The notes beneath the pieces are model-generated. The model was not told where the DNA came from and searched no databases. It was given only the letters and a program-made list of their open reading frames with translations. Below are positions 8,661-17,184 of a DNA stretch of 62,207 bases, piece by piece. The position numbers were made by a program, and so were the translations under genes. Position 1 is the stretch's first letter; every line of letters starts with the position of its first letter. Source of the stretch: Terriglobia bacterium (lineage in GTDB: Bacteria > Acidobacteriota > Terriglobia > Bryobacterales > Bryobacteraceae); the NCBI GenBank assembly GCA_020073115.1, contig JAIQFU010000001.1, positions 91,374-153,580 on the forward strand, given 5' to 3'.

Positions 8661-9154
8661 GCTTCCTGTGTGGTCCTCCGGGGGCAAAACTTCCCGGAAA
8701 GGACCAGGTCGACCAGTTCCCTTACGGCGCCGTTCCCGGCGGACGCTGCGCTGACGAAATCGGCTTTGGCGCGCGCCGCGGGCTGGGCGTTCGCGGGGGC
8801 GGCGGCCAATCCGGACAGTTCCATCGCGGCGATGTCGTTCACATCGTCGCCCATGAAGCAGATTTCCTCCAGGGCCAGGCAGTTCCGCTCCGCGAAGCCC
8901 CGCAGCGCGGCCGCTTTGTCTTTACACCCTTTGGCGATGTCCGCCAGGTTGAACTTGGCGGCGAAGCGGTCTACCAGCGGGCTATCCTCGCCGGAAATGA
9001 GCGTTACCAGCAGGCCGGCCTTGCGGGCCAGTGAAACGCCCATGATATCGGGGAAGGAGAACCGCTTCCACTCGGCGCCGTCGGGGCCCCACCAGACTCC
9101 GCCGTCGGTCAGGACCCCGTCCACGTCCAGCGCGATGGCCTTTATCCCGGCCAT
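8657..9154 (-). CDS. KdsC-like HAD-family phosphatase
   Basis: A 165-residue HAD phosphatase of the small cap-less KdsC type. Motif I is LDVDGVLTDGG with nucleophile Asp10 and acid Asp12; motif II is ISGED; a Lys in CKDK serves as motif III; motif IV is GDDVND. The length matches KdsC (about 170-180). Relatives remove the phosphate from KDO-8-phosphate or nonulosonate-9-phosphate. It sits directly after the NeuB-like gene with no gap (TGA then ATG), so it probably dephosphorylates that enzyme's product. This implies that the synthase uses a phosphorylated acceptor. Confidence 0.87.
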   Translation of the reverse strand: MAGIKAIALDVDGVLTDGGVWWGPDGAEWKRFSFPDIMGVSLARKAGLLVTLISGEDSPLVDRFAAKFNLADIAKGCKDKAAALRGFAERNCLALEEICFMGDDVNDIAAMELSGLAAAPANAQPAARAKADFVSAASAGNGAVRELVDLVLSGKFCPRRTTQEA

Positions 9155-10057
9155 TCAGATATTCGCCCCGATGCGCCGCAGTTTCTTGATGATGGGCTGC
9201 TCGCGCTCCACCACGCGCTTTACGCCGTCCCCCAGCGACTGCTCGACAATGCGCACGTAGCTGACGATTTTGCCGATGCCGTTCGGCTCCAGCGACGCCG
9301 CCTGGTCCGAGCCCCACATGGCGCGATCGAGCGTGATGTGGCGCTCGATGCAGCAAGCCCCCAGCGCCACGGACGCTACCGTGGAAGGCAATCCGGTCTC
9401 GTGCCCGGAATAGCCCACCGGCAGCCCATAACGCTCACGCAGGCTGGTGATGGCCCGCAGGTTCAGCTCCGGATAGTAGGCCGGATAGACGCTGCATGCG
9501 TGCAACAGGACCAGGTCCTTCTTGCCCAGAATCTCCAACGCATGGTCGATCTGTTCGAGGGTGCTCATACCGGTAGAAAGAATGACCGGCTTGCCCTTGG
9601 ACCGCGTATGGCGCAGCAGGCTGTCGTCGGTAAGCGACGCGGAGGCGATTTTGAAGCAGGGAGGATCGAACTGATCGATGAAATCGACCGCCTTTTCGTC
9701 CCAGCACGAGGCGAACCACATCATTTTCACCTCGCGGCAGTAGCGGTCGATCAGCCGGTACTCGTCGTGGCCGAACTCCAGTCCCCGCTTGAGGTCGCCG
9801 TTGGTCGCGCCGAAGGGGCTTTCGCGGGGCTTGCCCAGTTCTTCGGCGGAGTACACGACGTCGACCGTGCGCTTTTGGAATTTGACGGCATCGCATCCCG
9901 CGGCTACCGCGACGCTGATGAGCCGCCGGGCGAGGTCGATGTCTCCGTTATGGTTGATGCCGATCTCGGCAATGATGAAACAGGGGTGACCGTCCCCTAT
10001 GAGCCTATTGCCGATCCGCACTTCGGCCAGAGCTCCACTTGTCGTCACGTCACTCAT
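9155..10057 (-). CDS. NeuB-family synthase lacking the C-terminal SAF domain
   Basis: A 300-residue protein of the N-acetylneuraminate synthase family, which condenses phosphoenolpyruvate with a sugar aldehyde. Conserved segments are FIIAEIGINHNGD, CDAVKFQKR, FKIASASLT, STGMST, the GYSGHE loop (usually GYSDHT) and IERHITLDR followed by SLEP. The protein ends about 40 residues after SLEP. Canonical NeuB/LegI/PseI proteins run to about 340-350 residues with a SAF (antifreeze-like) domain that supplies an active-site Arg. That domain is absent and no following frame appears to encode it. The substrate may therefore differ from ManNAc-type sugars. The next gene is a KdsC-like phosphatase; no CMP-sugar synthetase is visible. 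Confidence 0.86.
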   Translation of the reverse strand: MSDVTTSGALAEVRIGNRLIGDGHPCFIIAEIGINHNGDIDLARRLISVAVAAGCDAVKFQKRTVDVVYSAEELGKPRESPFGATNGDLKRGLEFGHDEYRLIDRYCREVKMMWFASCWDEKAVDFIDQFDPPCFKIASASLTDDSLLRHTRSKGKPVILSTGMSTLEQIDHALEILGKKDLVLLHACSVYPAYYPELNLRAITSLRERYGLPVGYSGHETGLPSTVASVALGACCIERHITLDRAMWGSDQAASLEPNGIGKIVSYVRIVEQSLGDGVKRVVEREQPIIKKLRRIGANI

Positions 10058-10060
10058 GTA

Positions 10061-11392
10061 TCAGACTCCCGCCCGCACGGTCTTCGCAACCAGACGGTGC
10101 AGGCTATCCAGCATGTAGTCGATCGCCGCCGGGACGATCCCGGGGTAGACGCCAATCCAAAAGACTTGATTCATCACGAAATCCGTATTTGGCAGAGATC
10201 CAATCGCGCGCTTCGGAGCATCCAGATACGCCGGCTGCCGGACAAGATTCCCTCCGAACAACAGCCGGGTGGCGATTTTGCATTCCTCGAGGTAGCGCGT
10301 GGCGTCGTTGCGCGAAAACGGCGCTTCGGGGCGCACGGCCATGGGAAAGCCGAACCAGCTCGGCTGGGAGCCGGGCGTGGCTTCCGGCAACACGAAGAAC
10401 TCCTCCAAGTCGCGCAGCCCCGCCCGCAACGCGTCGAAATTCAGGCGGCGCGCCTGGATGAAGCCGTCGAGCTTCCCTAGTTGCGCCACGCCGACGGCGG
10501 CCTGCATATCGGTCATTTTCAGGTTGTAGCCGATGTGCGAGTAGGTGTACTTGTGGTCGTAGCCGCGGGGCAGGTCTCCGAGCTGCCAGTCGAAGCGCTT
10601 CGCGCAGGTGTTGTCCTTCCCGGGGTCGCACCAGCAGTCCCGGCCCCAATCGCGGAACGACTCCACCAGGGTTCGGAGCAGCGGCGTCCCGGTCAGCACG
10701 CTGCCGCCTTCGCCCATGGTGATGTGGTGCGCCGGATAGAAACTGGTGGTCGCCAGGTCCCCGAACGTGCCCGCTTTGCGGCCGCGGTACGTGGAGCCGA
10801 CGGCGTCGCAGCAGTCCTCGATCAACCACAGGTCATGCCTCCGGACGAAGGCCGTCACCGCATCGAGGTCGAACGGGTTCCCCAGGGTGTGGGCCAAAAA
10901 GACGGCCCTGGTGCGCGGGGAAAGCGCCGCCTCGAATTGCGCCGCGTCCACGTTGTAGGTGGGGACGGTCACGTCCACGAATACCGGAACCAGGCCGTTT
11001 TGAAGAATCGGGTTGAGAGTGGTAGGGAAGCCCGCGGCGGTTGTGATCACTTCGTCGCCGGGCCGCAGGCGGCGATCGCCCAGCTTCGGCGACGTGAGCG
11101 CCGAAACGGCGAGCAGGTTGGCCGAAGACCCGGAATTCGCCAGCACGCAGTCCCGGACGCCGAACCAGCGCGCGAACTCGCGCTCGAACTGCGCGGCAAA
11201 GCGTCCCGTGGTGAGCCAGAAATCGAGCGCGGAATCCACCAGGAGCCGCATCTCCGCGGAGTCGAATACCTTGCCGGAAACGGGCACGGGCGTCTGGCCG
11301 GGAACAAAGGCGGCGGGAGCCCAAGCCTCGCCGCAATATTCCGCCACGAGAGCCAGAATCCGTTCCCGCAACTCGCCCGCGCGCGCCGTCAC
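10061..11392 (-). CDS. rfbH: CDP-4-keto-6-deoxyglucose-3-dehydratase (E1), RfbH
   Basis: A 443-residue protein matching RfbH/E1, the PMP- and [2Fe-2S]-dependent enzyme that removes the C3 hydroxyl of CDP-4-keto-6-deoxyglucose. The family hallmark of His replacing the PLP-binding Lys is present ([12 protein letters not shown]). The iron-sulfur motif C-X57-C-X1-C-X7-C is intact: the second Cys of EDCCDA, then CWC, then the Cys of DNTC. Other matches include [10 protein letters not shown] and [17 protein letters not shown]. The GTG at 11392 overlaps the rfbG stop as GTGA and gives an N-terminus aligning with known RfbH, so it is preferred over longer starts. The usual reductase partner (RfbI/AscD, E3) was not found in the window. 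Confidence 0.95.
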   Translation of the reverse strand: MTARAGELRERILALVAEYCGEAWAPAAFVPGQTPVPVSGKVFDSAEMRLLVDSALDFWLTTGRFAAQFEREFARWFGVRDCVLANSGSSANLLAVSALTSPKLGDRRLRPGDEVITTAAGFPTTLNPILQNGLVPVFVDVTVPTYNVDAAQFEAALSPRTRAVFLAHTLGNPFDLDAVTAFVRRHDLWLIEDCCDAVGSTYRGRKAGTFGDLATTSFYPAHHITMGEGGSVLTGTPLLRTLVESFRDWGRDCWCDPGKDNTCAKRFDWQLGDLPRGYDHKYTYSHIGYNLKMTDMQAAVGVAQLGKLDGFIQARRLNFDALRAGLRDLEEFFVLPEATPGSQPSWFGFPMAVRPEAPFSRNDATRYLEECKIATRLLFGGNLVRQPAYLDAPKRAIGSLPNTDFVMNQVFWIGVYPGIVPAAIDYMLDSLHRLVAKTVRAGV

Positions 11393-12363
11393 GCCAAAAA
11401 CTCCCGATACCATTGGATGGCGCGCTCCAGGCCCTGTTCCAGCGTGAACAGCGGGGACCAATGAATCACGCGGCGGGCCCGCTCCGCGCTCAGGTACTGA
11501 TGGCGGATCTCGTTGCGGGCCTCGTTCCGCACGTCCGGCTCCAGGTCCGAACCCATGGCGCGCAGGATGCGATGGACCATCTCCAGAACCGTGATCTGCA
11601 GTTCGTTGGAAAAATTGAAAGCCATGCCGCGCAAATCCTCGCGGCAGTAGAGCTGTTCGGCCAGCAGCATGTAGGCCGCGGCGCCATCCTCCACGTAGAA
11701 GTAGTCCCGGATATACCCGCCGTCGGACCGGATCACGGGCCGCTGGCCGCGCAGGACCGAACGGATGGTCCCGGGCACGATGCGGTCCCAGTTTAGATCG
11801 CCGCCCCCGTAGAAATTCCCGCAGCGGGTAATCGCCACCGGCAGGCCGTACGTCTTGGCATACGTGTGCGCGATCAGGTCCGCGCAGGACTTGCTCACGT
11901 CGTAAGGATGGCGGCCCTGGAGCGGCGCGCTTTCGGCGTAAGGCAGGTCGTCCTGGTCGCCATAGGCCTTGTCGGAGGACGCAATCACGATGGATCGCAC
12001 CCCTGGAGAACGCCGGCAGGCTTCCAGCACGTTCCACGTGCCCTGGATATTGCTTTCGAACGTGGAGACCGGGTTTTGATTGGCGATCCCGACGATGGTC
12101 TGGGCCGCCAGGTGCATGACCGTATCGACCTGGTACTCGCCGAGGGTCCGTTCCAGCGTATCGCGGTCGCGGACATCGCCTCTTACGACGCGGACCTGTT
12201 CGATGAATCGCGACCGGACCAGTTCGCTGCGGGGAACCCAGTCGCGCACCAGGCAGACTACGTCCGCGCCGGCGGCGGCGAGGCGCGGCGTCAGCCAGCT
12301 TCCCAGCAAACCCGTGGCGCCGGTCACCAGCACCGGCCTGTCCCGCCAAAACCCGTCAGTCAT
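11389..12363 (-). CDS. rfbG: CDP-glucose 4,6-dehydratase
   Basis: A 324-residue extended SDR that converts CDP-glucose to CDP-4-keto-6-deoxyglucose. It has the NAD motif [12 protein letters not shown], the dehydratase signature SSDKAYG, catalytic YDVSK, and [20 protein letters not shown], all characteristic of RfbG. It is somewhat shorter than typical RfbG (about 355-360), mainly through a compact C-terminus ending near the WYREFL segment. The ATG overlaps the end of rfbF by 8 bases. It is the second step of the CDP-3,6-dideoxyhexose route encoded by the first three genes of the operon. Confidence 0.94.
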   Translation of the reverse strand: MTDGFWRDRPVLVTGATGLLGSWLTPRLAAAGADVVCLVRDWVPRSELVRSRFIEQVRVVRGDVRDRDTLERTLGEYQVDTVMHLAAQTIVGIANQNPVSTFESNIQGTWNVLEACRRSPGVRSIVIASSDKAYGDQDDLPYAESAPLQGRHPYDVSKSCADLIAHTYAKTYGLPVAITRCGNFYGGGDLNWDRIVPGTIRSVLRGQRPVIRSDGGYIRDYFYVEDGAAAYMLLAEQLYCREDLRGMAFNFSNELQITVLEMVHRILRAMGSDLEPDVRNEARNEIRHQYLSAERARRVIHWSPLFTLEQGLERAIQWYREFLA

Positions 12364-13135
12364 TCCACACCTTCCAGGGCGCGGCGCCGGATTTCCATAG
12401 ATCGTTGAGGTGCTGGTATTCGCGATAGGTGTCCATGGCGTAGAAGAAACCCGTGTGCCGATAGGCCATTAACTGGCCGTCGTGCGCCAGGCGCTCCAGG
12501 GGCTCCCGTTCGAAAACGCAGTCCTCGCCCCCCAGATAGTCGAATATGCCGCGATCCAGGACGAAATAGCCGGCGCTCATCCAGCCTTCGGATTTCGGCT
12601 TTTCCGTGAAATTCCGGACCTGGCTGTCGTCCAGTTCCACGATGCCGAAGCGCGAGACGGGCGGGACCGTGGTGACCGTCGCCAGCTTGCCGTGGCTCTT
12701 GTGAAATTCCACGACGCTGCGAATGTCCACGTCGCAGACGCCGTCGCCGTAGGTGAGCAGGAACGTGTCGCCGGTGAGGTATCTTTCGATTTTGTGGATG
12801 CGTCCGCCGGTCATGCATTCCAGGCCGGTGTCCGCCAGGGTCACGGAAAAACCCTGCTCGTGATGCCGGCCGTGGTACTGGATTTGCGACTGCTCTCCGA
12901 GGCAAATGCTGAAATCGTTGTTCATCGCCTCGTAGTTCAGGAAGTAGTCTTTAATGGACTGGCCGCGGTAGCCCAGGCACAGGATGAAATCATGGAAGCC
13001 GTGGTGGGCGTAGGCTTTCATGATGTGCCAAAGGATCGGTCTGCCCCCGACCTCCACCATGGGTTTCGGCCTGAATTCCGTCTCTTCACGGAGGCGCGTT
13101 CCCAGACCTCCGCAAAGAATCACGACCTTAGACAC
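12356..13135 (-). CDS. rfbF: Glucose-1-phosphate cytidylyltransferase
   Basis: A 259-residue nucleotidyltransferase making CDP-glucose from CTP and glucose-1-phosphate. The N-terminal signature is [19 protein letters not shown]. The family segments [20 protein letters not shown] and FTEKP are present, and the length fits RfbF (about 257). The start is GTG at 13135, preceded by an AAAGGGAG ribosome-binding site about 6 bases upstream. It is the first gene of the fourteen-gene minus-strand operon; the region 13136-13377 upstream is its likely promoter region. Confidence 0.95.
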   Translation of the reverse strand: MSKVVILCGGLGTRLREETEFRPKPMVEVGGRPILWHIMKAYAHHGFHDFILCLGYRGQSIKDYFLNYEAMNNDFSICLGEQSQIQYHGRHHEQGFSVTLADTGLECMTGGRIHKIERYLTGDTFLLTYGDGVCDVDIRSVVEFHKSHGKLATVTTVPPVSRFGIVELDDSQVRNFTEKPKSEGWMSAGYFVLDRGIFDYLGGEDCVFEREPLERLAHDGQLMAYRHTGFFYAMDTYREYQHLNDLWKSGAAPWKVWND

Positions 13136-13377
13136 GTATAGCTCCCTTTCTGCCCGGCATGTCGTAAACGTAAATTATCACCGATATCAGTTCGATCCGC
13201 AGCCTGCCCCGGATCCGGGTGATGAAAACCGGCGTGTAGCGGAGGCGGGAGCGCCCGCGCTACGTTCCCTTGCGGCGGCAAGCCGGGGAGCGGTTCGTTT
13301 TCGCACTTCGCAATCGGCTCTGGTGCGTATAGGCGCCGCGGCTTGCGGGGCTCACGCCCTAGACTGCGAGTACGCCC
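13136..13377. promoter_or_regulatory. Divergent intergenic region between rfbF and a polysaccharide deacetylase
   Basis: This 242-base gap lies between two divergently transcribed genes. An AT-rich patch at about 13165-13190 contains, on the minus strand, a GATAAT sequence that could serve as a -10 element for rfbF; no convincing -35 is seen. The rest holds a short inverted repeat (listed separately) and no plausible gene. Confidence 0.4.
13236..13263. repeat. Short inverted repeat in the rfbF upstream region
   Basis: The arms gtagcg (13236-13241) and cgctac (13258-13263) are perfect inverted repeats flanking a GC-rich centre that is itself partly self-complementary. It may be a dispersed intergenic repeat or a transcript hairpin. 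No second full copy was located. Confidence 0.4.
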
Positions 13378-14373
13378 ATGGGTTATTCGCGCCTCTTGGC
13401 TCGCTACGGCCGGTACGCCGGACTGAACCGGGTGCTCGACCTGCTCCCGACGAAGCCCCTGCTGCTGGCGCTCAATTATCACCGGATCGGCGACCCGCAA
13501 CAGACGCCGTACGATCCCGGCGTATTTTCGGCCACGGCGGAGGGGTTCCACGAACAAGTAAGGTTTTTGAAACGCCGGTTCCACCTCGCCACGCCGGACG
13601 AGGCCCTGGAGATCATCGAAGGCGCCAAGCTCCGGAGGACGGCGATCCTGCTGACGTTCGACGACGGATACCGCGATAACTACGAGACGGCTTTCCCCAT
13701 CCTCGCGGCCGAGGGCGTGCAGGGCGCCTTTTTCCTTCCGACTTCCTTCGTGGGGACAAACCACATCGCCATGTGGGACATGGTTGCGTTCATCGTGAAG
13801 CGCAGCCGCTTGCGAAGATTCCGGCTGCCGTGCGCTCCGCTCCGGGAGTTCGACCTGGCGGCGGACGGAGAGGCCAGCGTCATCGGACAGGTCCTGAGCT
13901 TCTATAAAAGCTCCGGGCAGGGCGGGGAAGAGTTCGTGGCGATGCTGGAAGAGGCCTGCGATGCGCCGCGGCCCGGAGGCTCCGAGCGGCTTTTCATGGA
14001 CTGGAGCGAAGCGGCGGCGATGCTCGCGGGCGGGATGGCTATCGAGTCCCACACCCACAGCCATCCGCCGCTTTCGCGGGTGAGCGGCGCCGCCCTGGCC
14101 GGGGAATTGGCCGTCTCGAAGCGAATTCTCGAAGAACGGCTGGGGCATACGGTGCGCTTCCTGGCGTACCCGTTCGGCCTGCCGGAGACCATCTCGCCGG
14201 CGGTTTTCGACGCCGCGCGGGAGGCGGGTTACCGCGCCGCGTTTTCGTTTTTCGGCGGGGTGAACGTCCCGGGAACGATCGAGCGCTTCAATATCCGCCG
14301 GCAGCCGGTGTGCCCGGCGGAAGCCGACACGTTTCAGTTGCGGACGACGCTGATGGCGGCGAAGGCGGCGTAG
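13378..14373 (+). CDS. Polysaccharide deacetylase (carbohydrate esterase family 4)
   Basis: A 331-residue NodB-homology protein. TFDDGY (Asp95, Asp96) supplies the catalytic base and a metal ligand, and ESHTHSHP around residues 223-230 supplies the two metal-binding His. An insert of roughly 100 residues separates these motifs. There is no clear signal peptide, so it probably acts on cytoplasmic or membrane-bound glycan intermediates, or as an envelope enzyme with an atypical N-terminus. It removes N- or O-acetyl groups from a glycan; the target here is unknown. It is transcribed divergently from the rfb operon. Confidence 0.88.
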   Translation: MGYSRLLARYGRYAGLNRVLDLLPTKPLLLALNYHRIGDPQQTPYDPGVFSATAEGFHEQVRFLKRRFHLATPDEALEIIEGAKLRRTAILLTFDDGYRDNYETAFPILAAEGVQGAFFLPTSFVGTNHIAMWDMVAFIVKRSRLRRFRLPCAPLREFDLAADGEASVIGQVLSFYKSSGQGGEEFVAMLEEACDAPRPGGSERLFMDWSEAAAMLAGGMAIESHTHSHPPLSRVSGAALAGELAVSKRILEERLGHTVRFLAYPFGLPETISPAVFDAAREAGYRAAFSFFGGVNVPGTIERFNIRRQPVCPAEADTFQLRTTLMAAKAA

Positions 14374-14384
14374 AAACCGGCAGC

Positions 14385-14401
14385 GCAGGTCGGGGACCTG
14401 C
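14385..14401. terminator. Terminator-like hairpin between convergent genes
   Basis: A perfect 7-bp stem (gcaggtc / gacctgc) with a 3-base loop lies 11 bases after the deacetylase stop and 3 bases before the end of the opposing Doc-like gene. There is no T tract, so it may serve as a weak bidirectional terminator. Confidence 0.4.
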
Positions 14402-14404
14402 CCG

Positions 14405-14791
14405 TCATAATGGAGCGCTATGTTCCCGCATCCAGGCGGCGTAACCGGCTTCGTCCAGGGTGTCATCCGCGAGCGACAACATCGCGGCAACCACTTCAGC
14501 TTGCTCAGCCACGATCGCGTAGCCGTTCTCGTAAAGGAATGTGAAGCCCGTGAGGAACGCTGTTCGCTTATTGCCGTCCACAAATCCGTGGTTGCGGCAC
14601 AGCCCTGCCGTGTAGGCGGACGCGAGATCCCAAAGGTCCGGCTGACCATAGGCCAACAGCTGCTTGGGCCGGGCCAGCGCTGAATCAATAGCGCCCCGAT
14701 CGCGAATTCCCGGCGCGCCACCGAATTCGATCAGGCTTTCCCCGTGGATATACAGGACTGTGGCCGCGCTTATCCAAACCGGCTCATTCAA
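14405..14791 (-). CDS. doc: Doc-type (Fic-fold) toxin of a type II toxin-antitoxin system
   Basis: A 128-residue Fic/Doc protein with the motif HGFVDGNKRTA, matching the Doc-type HxFxDxNKR core. Doc toxins inactivate translation by phosphorylating EF-Tu. The N-terminal part includes LYIHGESLIEFGG and the helical segment LASAYTAGL. The start is TTG at 14791, giving a TTGA overlap with the antitoxin stop. Cognate antitoxin binding should neutralise it. It is complete by length (P1 Doc is 126 residues). Confidence 0.9.
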   Translation of the reverse strand: MNEPVWISAATVLYIHGESLIEFGGAPGIRDRGAIDSALARPKQLLAYGQPDLWDLASAYTAGLCRNHGFVDGNKRTAFLTGFTFLYENGYAIVAEQAEVVAAMLSLADDTLDEAGYAAWMREHSAPL

Positions 14792-15006
14792 CGCGCCAAC
14801 TCCCGCATAGCGGGCGCATAGCGGCGCATTCCTTCACGGGCGATCGCCACCTGCCGGGCGATCTGCTCCCGCTCTTCAACCGGACCTTCTACGTAATCCT
14901 CCAGCATGGCCTGGATTTTCGCCTGAAAATTCGTGCCGTCGGACAACAGCTTGGCTTTCAGACGGCGATGAAAGTTCTCGTCCAGACGAACGGTCAAAGT
15001 CTTCAC
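14788..15006 (-). CDS. Antitoxin paired with Doc, ribbon-helix-helix-like
   Basis: A 72-residue protein starting with GTG at 15006. The N-terminal KTLTVRLDENFHRRLKAK looks like a short ribbon-helix-helix DNA-binding segment, followed by a charged helical tail that would contact the toxin. It overlaps the Doc gene by 4 bases in the usual antitoxin-first order. It probably also autorepresses the pair. It is not a Phd-type antitoxin by sequence. Confidence 0.75.
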   Translation of the reverse strand: MKTLTVRLDENFHRRLKAKLLSDGTNFQAKIQAMLEDYVEGPVEEREQIARQVAIAREGMRRYAPAMRELAR

Positions 15007-15045
15007 AGGCCTAGTTTGACAGCTTGACTGATTGCAGTCAAGACT

Positions 15046-15810
15046 TCAAACATAGTGCACCAGCCCATGCTCGCCTTTCAGGCGTTCCCGCGCCATGAGG
15101 AACAGCTTCCCTTTGGCGGAACCGGGGAGCATGGAGTGGTACCGCTTCGTTTTCACGCCGCCGAACTGCTCCTTGAAGGCATTGATGCGGAGCAGTTTTT
15201 CGTCTTCGGTTCCGGCATACCAGCCGCCGAAATCGTACCGCTGGATTCCCAGCTTCCGGCATTCGAGCAGGTCCATCCAGTGCAGGTATCGGTTGGCCCA
15301 GCCGATCCATTTCCGCTCTTCCGGGCCGGAGTCGCTCACCGAGACGGAATGCAGAAGCCGAACCCATGCCGGGACGCGCGAATAGGAATGCCACACGAGC
15401 GGTTTCCCGTCCGGCGCGCAGGCCCGCGTCAGGATGAGGCCGCCTTGCGCGGCATACGCGTACATCCAGGCCGGATCGGCCGAGCTCATCCCGCGTTCGG
15501 CCGCGAATTGCCGGCGAAAGGCGAAGAACTCGTCCACGACAGGTGGCGGCGGAGCGGTCCAGGACTGAAACGACAGGCCTTCTTTGGTCCCGCGGTTGAT
15601 CAGGTTGCGCGTGGTGGCGGTGAAGCCCTTCCAGATGGCGGATTCGTCCCGCGTCAGGTCGATCTCCAGGCTGTGGACTTCCTGCGCCGCCCGGGGGTTG
15701 AGGGCTTCGCTCCAGTGATAGAAGACGATCAAGTCGGCCCCGGCGTCCTTCCAAGGCTCGTCGAACCATACCTCGCGGCGAACAATCAGCTTGCGGCGTA
15801 TTTCGATCAA
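15046..15810 (-). CDS. FemAB/GNAT-like acyltransferase domain protein
   Basis: A 254-residue protein resembling the C-terminal part of FemAB or Acetyltransf_6 (GNAT) proteins. Segments such as WKGFTATTRNLINRG and RRFAFR-type basic stretches fit the family, and YDFGGWYAG plus NAFKEQFGG near the end recall the GNAT-fold core. The start is taken as TTG at 15810, which forms a TTGA overlap with the stop of the preceding GNAT gene. An in-frame extension overlapping that gene is rejected. It probably adds an acyl or aminoacyl group to a sugar or peptide in envelope glycan synthesis. The substrate is unknown. Confidence 0.65.
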   Translation of the reverse strand: MIEIRRKLIVRREVWFDEPWKDAGADLIVFYHWSEALNPRAAQEVHSLEIDLTRDESAIWKGFTATTRNLINRGTKEGLSFQSWTAPPPPVVDEFFAFRRQFAAERGMSSADPAWMYAYAAQGGLILTRACAPDGKPLVWHSYSRVPAWVRLLHSVSVSDSGPEERKWIGWANRYLHWMDLLECRKLGIQRYDFGGWYAGTEDEKLLRINAFKEQFGGVKTKRYHSMLPGSAKGKLFLMARERLKGEHGLVHYV

Positions 15811-16916
15811 TCCCAGTCTCCTATGGCGAACCGCGTCCACCACTCTCCATCGAGCCGCGTCAGGGCGGCGTCCCCCTGCAGGATGCAGCCCAGGAGTTCC
15901 GGATCGCGGCTGTGCGCCAGGACGCCGTTGCCGACATATCGAAAGAGGCAGCGCTGGTTGGAGAGGTTCAACAGAAATCGCGGGATCGCCTGCCCGGAAA
16001 CGGCGGTTGAGCCGTGCTCCCAGGCGTCCCGCAGCAGCGCCTGGAAGACTCCTTCGAAATGGCGGCCGGCGGCGCCCAGTTGCAGCACGATGGATTCCCC
16101 GCCGCGTTTGGCGAAATACGCGTACCAGCCGGCCGGGGCTCCTCCGGGAGCGCGGACCACGGCGGTCCGGAGCGCGCCGTGCCGCCGCGCCTCCGCCGCC
16201 TGGGCGATCAGCCAGCGGAAGGATGCGGGGTCGTAGCACGGCTTCAGCGGCTCGCGCCAGCCGATTTCCATGGCGCATTCGAAGATCCCCTTGGCATCGG
16301 CCGTGTGGCTGGCGCACTCCGTCCGCGGCGGGGCGAAAGCCCGCAGCGGCAGCCTGGAGAGGACCGCATCCGCCAGCGCGCAGACAGGCGCGCCGCAGCG
16401 CGCCGCAACCCGCAGGACGCCGGGCATCCGAGGACGGGCCCGCAGCATCCCGCGCAGATGGCGGGCGGGCCTCAGCACGCGGATCCACTGGAGCGCGTAC
16501 AATTGCGCGGCGCGGGCCCCGGCGGCCGTCCACACCGCGTGGGCGGCCTCGGTAGCTCCATCCGTCAGCGAGAGATCCTGCGGCCCGGCGAAGAATCGAC
16601 GGATCAATTCCAGCCCCGCGCCTCCCCGGTACGCGCTCGTATCCACCATGAACTGCGTGGCCACCGCGACCCGGACGGGCCGCCCGCGGAAGATCATGCG
16701 GCGCGGGATCACCCCCAGGAAGCCGACCACTCTTTCCCCGTGGATGTAAACCAGGGAGGGAAGCGCTTCGTCGCGCCAGGGGTTCCGGAAAAATATTTCC
16801 TCGAAGTAGGACTGTAAGGCCGGCCCGGCGGGCTGGCGACGCCCATGAAAGACCTTCAATTCCATGGCCGCGACCTCCGGGATATGAGCTTCCTCGAATG
16901 TCCGTATTTCGCCCAT
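15807..16916 (-). CDS. GNAT-like N-acetyltransferase
   Basis: A 369-residue protein starting MGEIRTFEE at the ATG at 16916; a longer start at 16961 is possible. An N-terminal GNAT-like fold is suggested by VVGFLGVIPRRMI and FMVDTSAYRGGAGLELIRRF, matching the acetyl-CoA-binding region of GNAT enzymes. The C-terminal half, including a second GNAT-like stretch (RTAVVRAPGGAPAGWYAYF), is less clear. It is coupled with the downstream FemAB-like gene. A similar GNAT plus FemAB-like pair occurs at 31630-33248. It probably acylates an amino sugar. Confidence 0.65.
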   Translation of the reverse strand: MGEIRTFEEAHIPEVAAMELKVFHGRRQPAGPALQSYFEEIFFRNPWRDEALPSLVYIHGERVVGFLGVIPRRMIFRGRPVRVAVATQFMVDTSAYRGGAGLELIRRFFAGPQDLSLTDGATEAAHAVWTAAGARAAQLYALQWIRVLRPARHLRGMLRARPRMPGVLRVAARCGAPVCALADAVLSRLPLRAFAPPRTECASHTADAKGIFECAMEIGWREPLKPCYDPASFRWLIAQAAEARRHGALRTAVVRAPGGAPAGWYAYFAKRGGESIVLQLGAAGRHFEGVFQALLRDAWEHGSTAVSGQAIPRFLLNLSNQRCLFRYVGNGVLAHSRDPELLGCILQGDAALTRLDGEWWTRFAIGDWD

Positions 16917-17184
16917 GCTCGTAGCGAGCGGCAGGTGCGGGCTCGTGGTTCGGGACCACAATCCGCGCGAATACTTTGAGTCTACCTTCTCGCTGGCGGG
17001 GGGCCGGGCGAAGGTAGTACCTACGTACCCGTCGGGACGCCGGAAACGCGCGTTTTATTACGCTCGGGCGCGCCGGCGGGGAGCATCTTTACGCGGGGGT
17101 CCGATAGCCCATGCGGCGGGTTCGCGAGCGCCCGCTCCGGTAATAACCGGGCGGCGTCCCGGCCCGTGATAACATCGTGACCTG
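16917..17184. other. Divergent intergenic region
   Basis: This 268-base gap separates the minus-strand GNAT gene from the plus-strand GmhA-like gene. A small hairpin, ccggt-aata-accgg, lies at 17137-17150. A GATAAC sequence close to the GmhA-like start could be a -10 element. No gene is supported here. Confidence 0.4.

Noticed and set aside
6786-9260. An 824-codon open reading frame on the plus strand
   Set aside because: It lies opposite the ThDP enzyme and phosphatase genes, which have clear conserved motifs. High GC leaves long antisense frames open. It shows no family motif.
9155-10057. Reading the NeuB-like protein as a complete sialic or legionaminic acid synthase
   Set aside because: The SAF domain is missing and no CMP-nonulosonate synthetase or hydrolysing epimerase is in the window, so a standard nonulosonate pathway cannot be claimed.
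15811-16959. In-frame 5' extension of the FemAB-like gene across the GNAT gene
   Set aside because: Overlaps a frame with clear GNAT features; the TTGA overlap at 15807-15810 gives a natural start.
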